The notes: generated by a model not told the origin, from the letters alone. A stretch of DNA of 64,000 nt from JBNKFV01 sp050289485 (GCA_050289485.1 JBNKFV010000015.1:248001-312000); one strand, 5' to 3'; shown: positions 8,932-17,676, counted from the first letter of the stretch. Made by a program: numbers and translations.

Positions 8932-9638
8932 ACTATCTCTCTCGGTGCTTTGATAACGCGGTTGGTTTTGATATCGCTGATCCGGCCGTCGGTGAGATAA
9001 ATCACTCGCCCGGCCATCTCAGCAATACCGGCATTGTGCGTAATGATGGCCACCGTTGTACCCAGTTCCTGATTAACGCGGTGCAGGGCCTCTAACACCA
9101 CCACCCCGGTGGTGGAGTCCAGCGCGCCGGTGGGTTCGTCGCACAACAACACCTCCGGTTTTTTGGCAATGGCACGGGCAATGGCCACCCGTTGCTGCTG
9201 ACCGCCAGATAACTGCGCGGGAAAATGCTCCAGGCGGTCGCCCAGGCCCACAATCTCCAGCGCCTCGCGCGGCGACATGGGATGGTCGGCAATCTCTGTG
9301 ACCACCGCAACATTTTCCTCGGCGGTGAGACTGGGAATCAGGTTGTAAAACTGGAAGACAAACCCAACATGGTGGCGACGGTAGTTGGTGAGCTCTTTTT
9401 CGTTGGCCAGGGTAAGGTTTTTGCCGCAGTAGCTGACTTCGCCAGTGGTGGCGTTATCGAGCCCGCCGAGAATATTGAGTAAGGTGGATTTACCGGATCC
9501 GGAAGCACCCAGCATCACCACAAATTCACCGCGATACAGATCCAAATCCACGCCACGCAGGGCATGCACCTGAACTTCACCCATATCGTACACTTTGGTG
9601 ACACCTTGGGCGTGGAAGACAACATTGGGTTTATTCAT
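8925..9638 (-). CDS. ABC transporter ATP-binding protein, LolD/MacB-type
   Basis: A 237-residue ATPase with all nucleotide-binding motifs: Walker A GASGSGKST, signature LSGGQQQRVAIARAI, Walker B LLCDEPTGALD and the switch His in IITHN. The sequence VTKVYDMGEVQVHALRGVDL is typical of the LolD/MacB group. It is the first gene of the exporter operon. An upstream in-frame ATG exists at 9689, but homologues start near MNKPNVVF and a GAGAG motif precedes 9638, so I use 9638. Confidence 0.88.
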   Translation of the reverse strand: MNKPNVVFHAQGVTKVYDMGEVQVHALRGVDLDLYRGEFVVMLGASGSGKSTLLNILGGLDNATTGEVSYCGKNLTLANEKELTNYRRHHVGFVFQFYNLIPSLTAEENVAVVTEIADHPMSPREALEIVGLGDRLEHFPAQLSGGQQQRVAIARAIAKKPEVLLCDEPTGALDSTTGVVVLEALHRVNQELGTTVAIITHNAGIAEMAGRVIYLTDGRISDIKTNRVIKAPREIVW

Positions 9639-9816
9639 GTTTATACGCTCTCGCTGATCCGTGCCGGGGTAACTTTCCAGTGTTCCCACTGTACCGAATA
9701 TTGGTCTAAAAAGGAGTGCCTTATATCAAGGAATGTCCTTTTTCAGTTTTGTGTACCATCCATTGTGAATAGTCGTCAGCTGCAACGGATTCACCGGTTT
9801 CATGATCTGATTGCAG

Positions 9817-9866
9817 CTTACAGGGTCTACAGGTACTCAATATCTTCAATTGTTGTAGGCTGTAAG
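9817..9866. repeat. Imperfect inverted repeat in the ABC/GNAT divergent region
   Basis: Arms CTTACAG..CTACA and TGTAG..CTGTAAG flank about 25 bases in the 286-bp gap between the minus-strand ABC operon and the plus-strand GNAT gene. It could be an operator or mRNA hairpin. Nothing else in this gap was recognisable. Confidence 0.35.
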
Positions 9867-9924
9867 AGCAATGGCAGGCTTGCGACTAAATGCGAGTGTT
9901 CTACAAAACGCATGAGGATTTGGC

Positions 9925-10416
9925 ATGATCACGCTTAGCTACACTAATCTTTCCTCTATACCTGTTGAGGCATGGCTGGCTTTGTTGAACGAGCCGAAAG
10001 TACGTGAGCATTTAATTGAGCATCCACCGTTTACGCCAGCAACGGTGGCACAGTGGGTATTAGAAAAGCAACGAGTGAATGCCGAGCCGGGCTGCCGGGT
10101 AAACGCTATTGTATGTGAGGGCGTGCTAGCGGGTTGGTGTGGTATTCAATATGAAGATGGCGATTACGAAATGGCTATTGTGCTGGATCCGTCACAATGG
10201 GGGCTTGGCCCCAGGATATTTGCCGATATGATTGGCTGGGCGGTGGCACTGGGGCATTCGACGTTGCTGATTCATTTTCACCACACGCGTAAGGCGTATT
10301 CGTTTTTACGCAAAGTGGCTACGGCGGTTTATCCCAGCCGCCTATTGGGCAGTGAATTTTTAACCTATGAACTTTCTGTACCGGTACTGGCAGAAAAATA
10401 TCAACCCTATAATTAG
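9925..10416 (+). CDS. GNAT-family acetyltransferase-like protein
   Basis: A 163-residue protein resembling small GCN5-related N-acetyltransferases. Its central strand pattern (VNAIVCEGVLAGWCGIQYEDGDYEMAIVL) is followed by an acetyl-CoA-loop-like segment (QWGLGPRIFADMIGWA) and a closing HTRKAYSFLRKV that fits the last helix. The usual Q/RxxGxG/A loop is only loosely matched. GAGGA precedes the ATG by about 8 bases. Substrate unknown. It may be co-transcribed with the transporter 16 bases downstream. Confidence 0.65.
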   Translation: MITLSYTNLSSIPVEAWLALLNEPKVREHLIEHPPFTPATVAQWVLEKQRVNAEPGCRVNAIVCEGVLAGWCGIQYEDGDYEMAIVLDPSQWGLGPRIFADMIGWAVALGHSTLLIHFHHTRKAYSFLRKVATAVYPSRLLGSEFLTYELSVPVLAEKYQPYN

Positions 10417-10432
10417 CGGGCTTTGGTGATTT

Positions 10433-11305
10433 ATGCAGGCGATTCTCTACACTGTTTTGGCCCTGGTGGCCTTTGCCGGTAATTCGGTATTGTGTCGGTT
10501 GGCGCTGGGGCAGGGTAGTATCGATGCCGGTAGTTTTACCGTGGTTAGGTTGTTGTCTGGCATTGTGGTGTTGCTGTTGCTTTTGCAGATGACAAAAAAA
10601 CGTTCGCCAAACAATGCGGCCAAAGGCAGCTGGCGCGCAGCCTGTTATTTGTTTATTTATGCCGTGGCTTTTTCGTTTGCGTATTTGTCGTTGGATACCG
10701 GCGTAGGCGCATTGATTTTATTTGGCGCTGTGCAAATTACCATGATTGGTATGGGATTGTTGGCTGGCGACCGCTTAACACCATGGAATACTGTTGGTGT
10801 GTTGCTGTCGTTCTCTGGTTTTGTCTATTTGGTATTGCCGGATTTAACCACGCCTACGTTCAAGGGTTTTGTACTGATGGCGGTGGCCGGTATTGCCTGG
10901 GGTTTTTATAGTTTGGCCGGTAAGGGGGCGAGCAATCCGCTGGCTGATACTGCGTATAATTTTTTGCGCACCTTGCCACTGGTGATAGTTTTACTGATTG
11001 CCTCGATCCCGTGGTCTGTGTTGACGCTTCATGGCGTTATATTGGCTATGTTATCTGGTGCGATTACCTCGGGTATTGGTTATGCGTTGTGGTATGCCGC
11101 ATTGGCCTATTTGTCGGCCATGCAGGCGGCTGTGCTGCAATTGTCTGTGCCAGTGATTGCCGCATGTGGTGGAATCTTGTTTTCGGCCGAGATTATTGGG
11201 GTACGCTTTATGATGGCTTCCCTATTGATTTTGGGCGGTATCCTTCTGGTGATATTGTCTCGATATCCCTCGCTTAACAAAAAAACGTTCGCGCGCAAGT
11301 CTTAG
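10433..11305 (+). CDS. EamA/DMT-superfamily transporter
   Basis: A 290-residue integral membrane protein with about ten hydrophobic helices in two EamA repeats (about 3-130 and 140-280). The second repeat carries SGAITSGIGYALWYAAL and the conserved SVPVIA..GGILFSAE pattern. Such proteins export or import amino acids, nucleosides or other small metabolites, and the substrate cannot be read from sequence. The GNAT upstream and PhzF-like enzyme downstream suggest a small-metabolite modification/export group, which is inference. Confidence 0.85.
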   Translation: MQAILYTVLALVAFAGNSVLCRLALGQGSIDAGSFTVVRLLSGIVVLLLLLQMTKKRSPNNAAKGSWRAACYLFIYAVAFSFAYLSLDTGVGALILFGAVQITMIGMGLLAGDRLTPWNTVGVLLSFSGFVYLVLPDLTTPTFKGFVLMAVAGIAWGFYSLAGKGASNPLADTAYNFLRTLPLVIVLLIASIPWSVLTLHGVILAMLSGAITSGIGYALWYAALAYLSAMQAAVLQLSVPVIAACGGILFSAEIIGVRFMMASLLILGGILLVILSRYPSLNKKTFARKS

Positions 11306-11354
11306 CTGCATTTTTGTTTATTGACGAAAAGTTATTCACGAAAAGGTATACACA

Positions 11355-12134
11355 ATGGAATTAACACTTTTTCAAGTAGACGCGTTTGCCGAAAACCTAT
11401 TCGAGGGTAACCCGGCTGCGATATGCCCGCTGGATGAGTGGTTGCCTGACACCTTGTTACAGCAGATTGCGGAAGAAAATAATCTGTCGGAAACCGCGTA
11501 TTTTGTACAGCAGGGTAGCCGTTATCACTTGCGCTGGGTTACCCCGGAAGCGGAAGTGGATTTATGCGGGCACGCCACTTTGGCGGCAGCACATGTGTTG
11601 TTTACCCACCTGGCCTATGCCGGTGAAACCATTGAATTTGAAACCCGTAGTGGTGTGTTACTAGTGGCAAAAGATGGGCGGCAGTACCGTATGAGTTTTC
11701 CCGCCAGTAAGCCAGAGCCGGTTGATACTCCGGCATTGCTGCTTAAGGCATTGGGCCTTGAATCGGCCACGGTGCTGGCCGCTTTTGATTATATGGTGGT
11801 GGTAGAAAACCAGCAGCAGGTTGAGCAGATAGCGCCAGATTTTAATTTGCTACAGCAATTGGATCTGCGTGGTGTTGTGGTGACGGCGCCGGGAGACGAG
11901 GTTGATTTTGTCAGCCGTTGTTTTTACCCCAAGTTTCAAATTGATGAAGATCCGGTAACCGGGTCTGCCCATTGCGAAACCGCGCCTTATTGGGCCCAAA
12001 GGCTGGGTAAAACGGCATTGATCGCCAAGCAGCTTTCACGCCGAACGGGACGGGTTGGCTGCGAGGTGCAGGAAGGGCGAGTGATGTTGTCTGGATCTGC
12101 CGTGGATTTTATGCGGGGCAAATGTTTGCTGTAA
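11355..12134 (+). CDS. PhzF-family isomerase-like protein
   Basis: A 259-residue member of the PhzF fold (diaminopimelate-epimerase-like). The N-terminus LTLFQVDAF....GNPAAIC is the family signature, and the catalytic Glu lies in NNLSETAYF (about residue 46). VDLCGHATLAAAH (about 70-82) and DPVTGSAHC (about 198) are conserved pocket motifs. Most family members outside phenazine producers have no known substrate, and no phenazine genes are visible, so no pathway is assigned. AAGG precedes the ATG. Confidence 0.85.
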   Translation: MELTLFQVDAFAENLFEGNPAAICPLDEWLPDTLLQQIAEENNLSETAYFVQQGSRYHLRWVTPEAEVDLCGHATLAAAHVLFTHLAYAGETIEFETRSGVLLVAKDGRQYRMSFPASKPEPVDTPALLLKALGLESATVLAAFDYMVVVENQQQVEQIAPDFNLLQQLDLRGVVVTAPGDEVDFVSRCFYPKFQIDEDPVTGSAHCETAPYWAQRLGKTALIAKQLSRRTGRVGCEVQEGRVMLSGSAVDFMRGKCLL

Positions 12135-12146
12135 CCTGCGCTGCGG

Positions 12147-13010
12147 TTACCCTGCAACGGCAATCGCGCCTTTGCCCATACCTTCGTAGGCTTTGACCTT
12201 GAAGGTTGCCGTAGGCTCGGCGAGGTGCAATTGCTGGGCAATGTGCTGGGCAATAAATTCCACCGTTGAATCCGTGTCGATCAAATAACACTGGTGTTTT
12301 GGCAGCGTGAGCGTGAAGTCGCCTTGTTGCGCCGTGTAGCGAAACACACAGTGGGGCACTCCGGCAATGAGCGTTTCTTCTTGTAAATCTTCTCGGGTGC
12401 CAATGTAAATATCACGCCATTTTTCCGCCCACTGTTGTTCCAGAGTTGTGGATTTTTCATCATTGCGCCAGATGGCCAGGGTAGAGCGGTGGCCATGGGC
12501 AATACGTTGGCAGTTGCCTAAATGCTTTTTTAATCCGTGGCTGTATTGGTAATCAACGCCTTGAATGGCTTCCTGCGTGAACGATAGTTCGATTTGGTCG
12601 ATAGTATCGGGCAGGTGTTTACGTAGCTCGGCGGTGGCCCAGGCGGCAACCGATTCGGGGGTAATTTCTTGCGCAGTCACCAGTGCGATGGCGTCGCGTG
12701 GCGATTGAGTGTGCAGTTGTCCGTTGTGTTGTTGCCCCGTGTGTAGTTGCCAAGTGAGGGCAATCTGTTCACCCTGGTGGGTTAGTGCCAGATTGCTGCT
12801 GTTGGCAGGTACGGCAAGGCGGTGATCGATCTCGCGGTCGAGCCAGTTGCGCACAGTTTTTTTCACAATTCCAAAGTCACACACCATACCTTGTGCGTCC
12901 AGCGCGCCGTGCAGCGTAATGTGCGCCAGCCAGGTTTCTCCCAGCAGGCCGCGTTGCGGGTGCAGGTAGCTGAAATCTACGTTGGTGAGATTATCGACAA
13001 ATAAAAGCAT
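12147..13010 (-). CDS. Fused two-part 6-carboxytetrahydropterin synthase-like (QueD-like) protein
   Basis: A 287-residue relative of 6-pyruvoyl/6-carboxytetrahydropterin synthases, about twice the usual length. The N-terminal half has the late-QueD motif GMVCDFGIVKKTV..LDREIDHRL. The C-terminal half has the metal/catalytic elements YSHGLKKHLGNCQRIAHGHR (Cys and HxH) and the closing KAYEGMGKGA with its Glu. The active-site elements are thus spread over two half-domains. Homologues of this length occur in Pseudomonas as I recall them. The reaction (queuosine branch or another pterin) is not established. Confidence 0.75.
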   Translation of the reverse strand: MLLFVDNLTNVDFSYLHPQRGLLGETWLAHITLHGALDAQGMVCDFGIVKKTVRNWLDREIDHRLAVPANSSNLALTHQGEQIALTWQLHTGQQHNGQLHTQSPRDAIALVTAQEITPESVAAWATAELRKHLPDTIDQIELSFTQEAIQGVDYQYSHGLKKHLGNCQRIAHGHRSTLAIWRNDEKSTTLEQQWAEKWRDIYIGTREDLQEETLIAGVPHCVFRYTAQQGDFTLTLPKHQCYLIDTDSTVEFIAQHIAQQLHLAEPTATFKVKAYEGMGKGAIAVAG

Positions 13011-13128
13011 GGCGTTTGTATCGGGTTTGCTGTGTTGAAAGTATTATGGCGGATAAGATCTGGCCATTAATGGGGCATTGTATAGCAATACCTGGCTCAC
13101 TGGCAGCAAATGGTTTTCTGTTTGGCGG

Positions 13129-13157
13129 TTGCAAGCCCTTGAAAAACCATAGATAAT
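13129..13157 (+). promoter_or_regulatory. Sigma-70 promoter of 4.5S RNA
   Basis: TTGCAA (13129-13134) and GATAAT (13152-13157) are separated by 17 bases. A GC-rich discriminator (GCCGCGC) follows, as expected for a growth-rate-controlled stable-RNA promoter. Transcription would begin near 13164. Confidence 0.75.
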
Positions 13158-13171
13158 GCCGCGCTCTTAAT

Positions 13172-13287
<116 letters not shown>

Positions 13288-13436
13288 TAATCTCTTCTCG
13301 TGTTTCCTCTCTCCAGCAGTAGCTAAAAGCCACCTTTATCCGTGCTTTTGTTTTACCATGCATCGCTTTTATTAGCTGGGTATGGCGTAAATCGTTTGTG
13401 GCGGCGTTTCAGCCTGTCTATTTACGGCTGCTTCGT

Positions 13437-13442
13437 TATAAT
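13437..13442 (+). promoter_or_regulatory. -10 element upstream of dnaX
   Basis: A perfect TATAAT lies 45 bases before the dnaX start. No convincing -35 is seen at 16-18 bases. Confidence 0.45.
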
Positions 13443-13487
13443 CGCCCTTTGCAATGCACCCACACACATAAGGCACACTAGCGCTAC

Positions 13488-15491
13488 ATGAGTTATCAAG
13501 TTCTCGCCCGCAAATGGCGGCCGCAAACGTTCCGGCAAACCGTTGGCCAAGAGCATGTACTGCAAGCTCTGATCAATGCGTTGGATCATAACCGCCTGCA
13601 TCATGCCTACCTGTTTACCGGTACCCGTGGGGTGGGTAAAACCACGATTGCGCGAATTTTGGCCAAATGCCTTAACTGTGAAACGGGCGTAAGCTCGGAA
13701 CCCTGCGGTCAGTGCAGTGCCTGTAAAGAAATTAACGAAGGCCGCTTTGTTGATCTGATTGAGGTGGACGCGGCGTCGCGCACGAAAGTGGAAGACACCC
13801 GCGAGCTATTGGAAAACGTGCAATATGCGCCTACACGGGGCCGCTATAAGGTGTACCTTATCGATGAGGTGCACATGCTCTCTAGCCATAGCTTTAATGC
13901 GCTGTTAAAAACGCTGGAAGAGCCGCCGCCGCACGTTAAATTTTTGTTGGCAACGACTGACCCGCAAAAACTGCCAGTGACGATTTTGTCGCGCTGTTTG
14001 CAGTTTAATTTAAAGAATATGAGCGCCGAGCGCATTGTTGGCCACCTGCAAAGCGTACTTGAGCAGGAAATGGTGCCCTTTGAAGAGTCTGCTCTTTGGC
14101 AGCTGGGGCGCGCCGCCGACGGCAGCATGCGTGATGCCATGAGCCTGACTGATCAGGCAATTGCGTTTGGTTCGGGGAAAGTTACTGAAGTTGATGTGCG
14201 TACCATGCTCGGTACCATCGACCAGACGTTGGTGTACCAGATTGTCGAAGCGCTCGCGAGTCTCGACGGCAAAACGGTTTTGGATGCGGTAGCCACCTTG
14301 TCTGAGTTTTCACCCGACTACAGCGCTGCCTTGGGCGAGCTGTTGTCGGTACTACACCGTATTGCCATTGCACAGGTAGTACCCGAAGGCGTCGATAACA
14401 CCTACGGTGACCGTCAGCAGATTCTCGCGCTGGCCGGGCGCTTGCCTTCTGAAGATGTACAGTTGTTTTATCAAACGGCGCTGCTAGGACGTCGTGATCT
14501 GCCATTGGCGCCAGACCCACGTACCGGGTTTGAAATGGTGCTGCTGCGCATGCTGGCGTTTAAACCGCAGGGGGTTACCGCTGTACCCACAAAGCCACTG
14601 CCCGTATCCTCTTCTGCACCTGCACCTGCACCTGCACCTGCACCTGCACCTGCACCTGCACCTGCACCTGCACCGGGGGCAGAGTCGCGGCCAGAAAGCC
14701 CCGTTCCGTTAGCGGAGGCAGCCCCTGAAAAAAAGCCCCAACCGCAAGCGAGTGAGCGCCCCCCATGGGAAGCGCCAGAAGAATCAGTACCACCCGCAGA
14801 AAGCGCGTCGGCGGCCACCTACGACAGTGTGCCCGACTATGCCCCGCAAGATTACACGGGGCAGGGTTATCCTGAGCAGAATTACCCAGAGCAGGACTAT
14901 TCTGAACAAGTCTATGAAGACGATGGCTATTCGCGCGCTGAGTATACCGAGCCGCCAGCTGCTACTGCGGTAAGCCCGGCGGCGGCAGCTATGGCTGCCT
15001 TGGCAGAGCCCGGCCACAGTGAACCTGCACCGGCTGATCCACCACCTGCCGCCAAACCCAAACCTGCTGCCACAGAGCGGGTGGTAAAAATACCACTCGC
15101 AGCAGTGACTCCGGCCAACTGGGTAGAGTTGTATGCCCAACTGGGGGTGACTGGGGTGTTGCAGAGTACAATGTCTAACTGTGTGTTAGAGGGGATACAC
15201 GGCAGCTTGTTGAATTTTATGCTCGACGAAGCCAACAGTACCCTGTACGACGAGCGTCACCAGCAGCGAGCTGCCGATTTGCTGACGGATTACTTTGGCG
15301 AAAGCGTGCAGGTTGCGATTCGGGTAGGGCCGGTTGCCGTCAATACCACGCCGGCAGCGATTTTGATTCGTGAGCGGGCAGAGCAGCAGGCACAAGCCCA
15401 GCGCGCTATTAATGCAGACCCTGTCGTGCAGCAGCTAATGAGCCAATTTGCCGCTACTATTGTGGAAGACTCGGTAAAACCGTTGAGCTAA
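13488..15491 (+). CDS. dnaX: DNA polymerase III subunits tau/gamma
   Basis: The clamp-loader ATPase, 667 residues for tau. Walker A GTRGVGKTT is near residue 45, the zinc cysteines CLNCETGVSSEPCGQCSAC follow, then YLIDEVHMLS (Walker B) and the sensor-1 LATTD. The AAA+ and collar domains end near residue 365. A linker with ten Ala-Pro dipeptides and a Pro/Glu/Tyr-rich region follow, then the tau-specific C-terminal domain (about 535-667) that contacts polymerase alpha and DnaB. An E. coli-type slippery heptamer at 14729-14735 should give a shorter gamma form of 422 residues. ybaB and recR follow, the usual order. Confidence 0.97.
   Translation: MSYQVLARKWRPQTFRQTVGQEHVLQALINALDHNRLHHAYLFTGTRGVGKTTIARILAKCLNCETGVSSEPCGQCSACKEINEGRFVDLIEVDAASRTKVEDTRELLENVQYAPTRGRYKVYLIDEVHMLSSHSFNALLKTLEEPPPHVKFLLATTDPQKLPVTILSRCLQFNLKNMSAERIVGHLQSVLEQEMVPFEESALWQLGRAADGSMRDAMSLTDQAIAFGSGKVTEVDVRTMLGTIDQTLVYQIVEALASLDGKTVLDAVATLSEFSPDYSAALGELLSVLHRIAIAQVVPEGVDNTYGDRQQILALAGRLPSEDVQLFYQTALLGRRDLPLAPDPRTGFEMVLLRMLAFKPQGVTAVPTKPLPVSSSAPAPAPAPAPAPAPAPAPAPGAESRPESPVPLAEAAPEKKPQPQASERPPWEAPEESVPPAESASAATYDSVPDYAPQDYTGQGYPEQNYPEQDYSEQVYEDDGYSRAEYTEPPAATAVSPAAAAMAALAEPGHSEPAPADPPPAAKPKPAATERVVKIPLAAVTPANWVELYAQLGVTGVLQSTMSNCVLEGIHGSLLNFMLDEANSTLYDERHQQRAADLLTDYFGESVQVAIRVGPVAVNTTPAAILIRERAEQQAQAQRAINADPVVQQLMSQFAATIVEDSVKPLS
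14614..14673 (+). repeat. (CTGCAC)10 microsatellite within dnaX
   Basis: Ten uninterrupted copies of a 6-base unit encode alternating Ala-Pro in the tau linker. Because the unit is a multiple of three, copy-number change alters linker length without shifting frame. Confidence 0.95.
14714..14755 (+). promoter_or_regulatory. Predicted programmed -1 frameshift site in dnaX
   Basis: The heptamer A AAA AAG (14729-14735) is in the phase required for tandem -1 slippage, codons GAA AAA AAG being the zero frame. An internal Shine-Dalgarno-like GGAGG (14714-14718) is 10 bases upstream, the same spacing as the E. coli stimulator. In the -1 frame translation would add A-P-T-A-S-E and stop at TGA 14753-14755, giving a 422-residue product close to E. 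coli gamma (431). I did not find a clear downstream stem-loop. Function is inferred from the E. coli dnaX precedent. Confidence 0.8.
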
Positions 15492-15514
15492 TACTATTTG
15501 CAGGAGTAAACGTC

Positions 15515-15838
15515 ATGATTAAGGGCATGGGCGACTTGATGAAACAAGCGCAAGAAATGCAGGAAAAAATGAAAAAAATGCAGGAACAGATGGCCAATGC
15601 CGAAGTGCAAGGGGAGTCTGGCGCTGGCTTAGTAAAGGTGGTGATGACCGGGCGCCACGACGTACGCCAGGTTAGCATCGACCCAAGCCTGCTGAGTGAA
15701 GATAAAGAGCTGCTTGAAGACCTGTTAGCGGCCGCAGTGAATGATGCCGTGCGCAAGGTTGAAGAAAAAAATAAAGAGGGCATGAGCGATTTGACTGCGG
15801 GTATGCCGATTCCTCCTGGCTTTAAAATGCCGTTTTAA
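15515..15838 (+). CDS. ybaB: YbaB/EbfC nucleoid-associated protein
   Basis: A 107-residue DNA-binding dimer of the EbfC family. An N-terminal Met/Lys/Gln-rich helix (MKQAQEMQEKMKKMQEQMA) is followed by three strands (GLVKVVMTGRHDVRQVSIDP) and a long C-terminal helix, with the MPIPPGFKMPF tail typical of the family. GGAG precedes the ATG. It lies between dnaX and recR in the classical three-gene operon. Confidence 0.95.
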   Translation: MIKGMGDLMKQAQEMQEKMKKMQEQMANAEVQGESGAGLVKVVMTGRHDVRQVSIDPSLLSEDKELLEDLLAAAVNDAVRKVEEKNKEGMSDLTAGMPIPPGFKMPF

Positions 15839-15849
15839 GGGGATACTTC

Positions 15850-16443
15850 TTGTTCAGTCCGTTGATAGAAGAGCTAATACGCAGCCTTCGCTGTTTACCG
15901 GGTGTTGGTCCTAAATCGGCCCAGCGCATGGCTTTGCACCTGCTCGAACGTGATCGCGAAGGCGCTTCGCGCTTGGCGTCTGCCTTGGATAAAGCCGTAG
16001 AGCAGGTTGGTCGCTGTGGCCAGTGCCGCACGCTCACCGAACAACCGGTATGCCCCGTATGCAGTAACAGTCGCCGGGATGGTAGCTTGTTGTGCGTGGT
16101 GGAAACGCCCGCCGATGTGCTGGCTATCGAGCAGGCGGGTACCTACAGTGGCCAGTATTTTGTACTGCTGGGACATTTGTCGCCTATTGATGGTATCGGG
16201 CCGGAAGAAATTGGCATGGGGATGCTGGCACAGCGTTTGAAAACCGGCGCGGTTAACGAACTGATATTGGCAACCAATCCCACCGTTGAAGGCGAGGCCA
16301 CGGCTCACTACATTGCCGATATGGCGCGCAGCCTGAATGTAGCCGTATCGCGTATTGCCCACGGCGTACCGTTGGGGGGCGAGCTGGAATATATCGACGG
16401 CGGCACTCTGGCGCACGCTTTTTCCAGTCGACGTACGCTATAA
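15850..16443 (+). CDS. recR: Recombination protein RecR
   Basis: A 197-residue recombination mediator that acts with RecF and RecO at gaps. It shows a helix-hairpin-helix (RCLPGVGPKSAQRMALHLL, about 14-32), a four-Cys zinc finger (CGQCRTLTEQPVCPVC, about 56-71), a Toprim domain (LCVVETPADVLAIEQAG) and a Walker-like C-terminal segment. The start is TTG, with AAGGGGA ending 7 bases earlier, and no ATG fits the conserved N-terminus. It follows ybaB after 11 bases. Confidence 0.95.
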   Translation: MFSPLIEELIRSLRCLPGVGPKSAQRMALHLLERDREGASRLASALDKAVEQVGRCGQCRTLTEQPVCPVCSNSRRDGSLLCVVETPADVLAIEQAGTYSGQYFVLLGHLSPIDGIGPEEIGMGMLAQRLKTGAVNELILATNPTVEGEATAHYIADMARSLNVAVSRIAHGVPLGGELEYIDGGTLAHAFSSRRTL

Positions 16444-16455
16444 ACCGGAGCTGCC

Positions 16456-17598
16456 ATGTCTTTGTTAAATGCCCCATCTGTCTGGGTGGACAGTAATGAA
16501 CAGCTGGCGGAATGCTGCCAGCAGTGGTCTACGCAAGCGGCTATTGCGGTAGATACCGAGTTCATGCGTACGTCCACGTTTTATCCCATTGCCGGTTTGA
16601 TACAGATTGGTGATGGCCGGCAAACCTTTCTAGTAGATCCTCTGGCGATTACCGATTTTGGTCCATTGGCGGATTTGTTGGCCAATCCGGCGGTTGTGAA
16701 AGTGTTTCACGCCTGCTCTGAAGATCTCGAAGTGTTCTCTTGCTTATTGAATGTTTGCCCAAGCCCGATTTTTGATACTCAGGTAGCGGCTGCTTATTTG
16801 GGGGCCGGTTTGTCGGTGGGGTACGCCACACTGCTTGAGCAGCGCTTGAGTATTGTGTTGGAAAAAGGTGAAACCCGCTCTGACTGGTTGCAGCGCCCGC
16901 TAACGGCTTCGCAAAAAGAATATGCTGCGCTGGATGTCGCCCATTTGCTGATTATTTATGGCAAGTTACTCAGTGAGTTGAAAACCACTGATCGGTTGCG
17001 CTGGGTACAGGACGATTGCGCAGAGCTGCGGGAAAACTACTTCTACAATGCGGCGGCGGAAAATTTTTATCTGCGCATCAAAAATGCCTGGCGCCTTTCA
17101 CCTACCGAACTGAAAGTGCTGCGTGAAGTCAGCTTGTGGCGTGAACAGGTGGCGCGAGACGAAAATGTACCCCGAAACCGGGTGATTAAAGAACACGTGC
17201 TGGTTACACTGGCGAAAAAGCGCCCGCGCAACATGGGGGTGTTGAGCCAGGTTGAAGGAATACCAGGCGCCGTGCTGAGAGAACGTGGCGACGACATATT
17301 GGCAGCCGTCGAGAATGCAATGGCCGATACCGATCCCTTGCCGCGATTGCCGGGCCCATTGCCCAGTAATTTGAGTGACCTGGTGAAGTCTCTCAAGCAC
17401 TTGGTACAGGAAACGGCCGATAGTCTGGGGGTTCCTGCCGCGTTGCTGGCCAGTAAAAAAGACTACGATTTTTTGGTGCGCCAGATATTGGCAGGTGATG
17501 CGCCTGTACAGCTGTCACCCCGTTTAGCCGGGTGGCGTAAAGCCGTGATTGGCGACAGCCTGAGAGAGACCATTGAGGCTTATCGTCGCAATGATTAG
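16456..17598 (+). CDS. rnd: Ribonuclease D
   Basis: A 380-residue 3'-5' exoribonuclease involved in tRNA and stable-RNA maturation. DEDD-type catalytic motifs are present: DTEFMR (exo I, about 29-34), HACSEDLEVF (exo II, about 85-94) and YAALDVAHL (exo III, about 156). One or two HRDC helical domains follow (about 212-375), including LREVSLWREQVARDENVPRN. It starts 12 bases after recR and is probably read from the same transcript. Confidence 0.94.
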   Translation: MSLLNAPSVWVDSNEQLAECCQQWSTQAAIAVDTEFMRTSTFYPIAGLIQIGDGRQTFLVDPLAITDFGPLADLLANPAVVKVFHACSEDLEVFSCLLNVCPSPIFDTQVAAAYLGAGLSVGYATLLEQRLSIVLEKGETRSDWLQRPLTASQKEYAALDVAHLLIIYGKLLSELKTTDRLRWVQDDCAELRENYFYNAAAENFYLRIKNAWRLSPTELKVLREVSLWREQVARDENVPRNRVIKEHVLVTLAKKRPRNMGVLSQVEGIPGAVLRERGDDILAAVENAMADTDPLPRLPGPLPSNLSDLVKSLKHLVQETADSLGVPAALLASKKDYDFLVRQILAGDAPVQLSPRLAGWRKAVIGDSLRETIEAYRRND

Positions 17599-17670
17599 TC
17601 GGTGCGGTTAAACCGGCCGGGATAGAATTGGCGGCAAAATCAACAAAGTCGCATTTGTTGCTCGAATCAC

Positions 17671-17676
17671 TATAAT
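17671..17676 (+). promoter_or_regulatory. -10 element upstream of ycgL
   Basis: TATAAT lies 66 bases before the ycgL start in the 143-bp gap after rnd. No good -35 is seen, so the promoter is tentative. Confidence 0.4.

Noticed and set aside
9564..9938. 124-residue plus-strand ORF between the ABC operon and the GNAT gene
   Set aside because: Starts inside the antisense of the ATPase, overlaps the GNAT start and shows no family features.
14471..14818. Gly-Ala-rich antisense ORFs over the dnaX repeat
   Set aside because: They arise from reading the CTGCAC repeat on the other strand and in other frames; dnaX is clearly the coding frame.
16456..17598. Frameshift or damage in rnd
   Set aside because: All exonuclease motifs and the HRDC region are in one uninterrupted frame.
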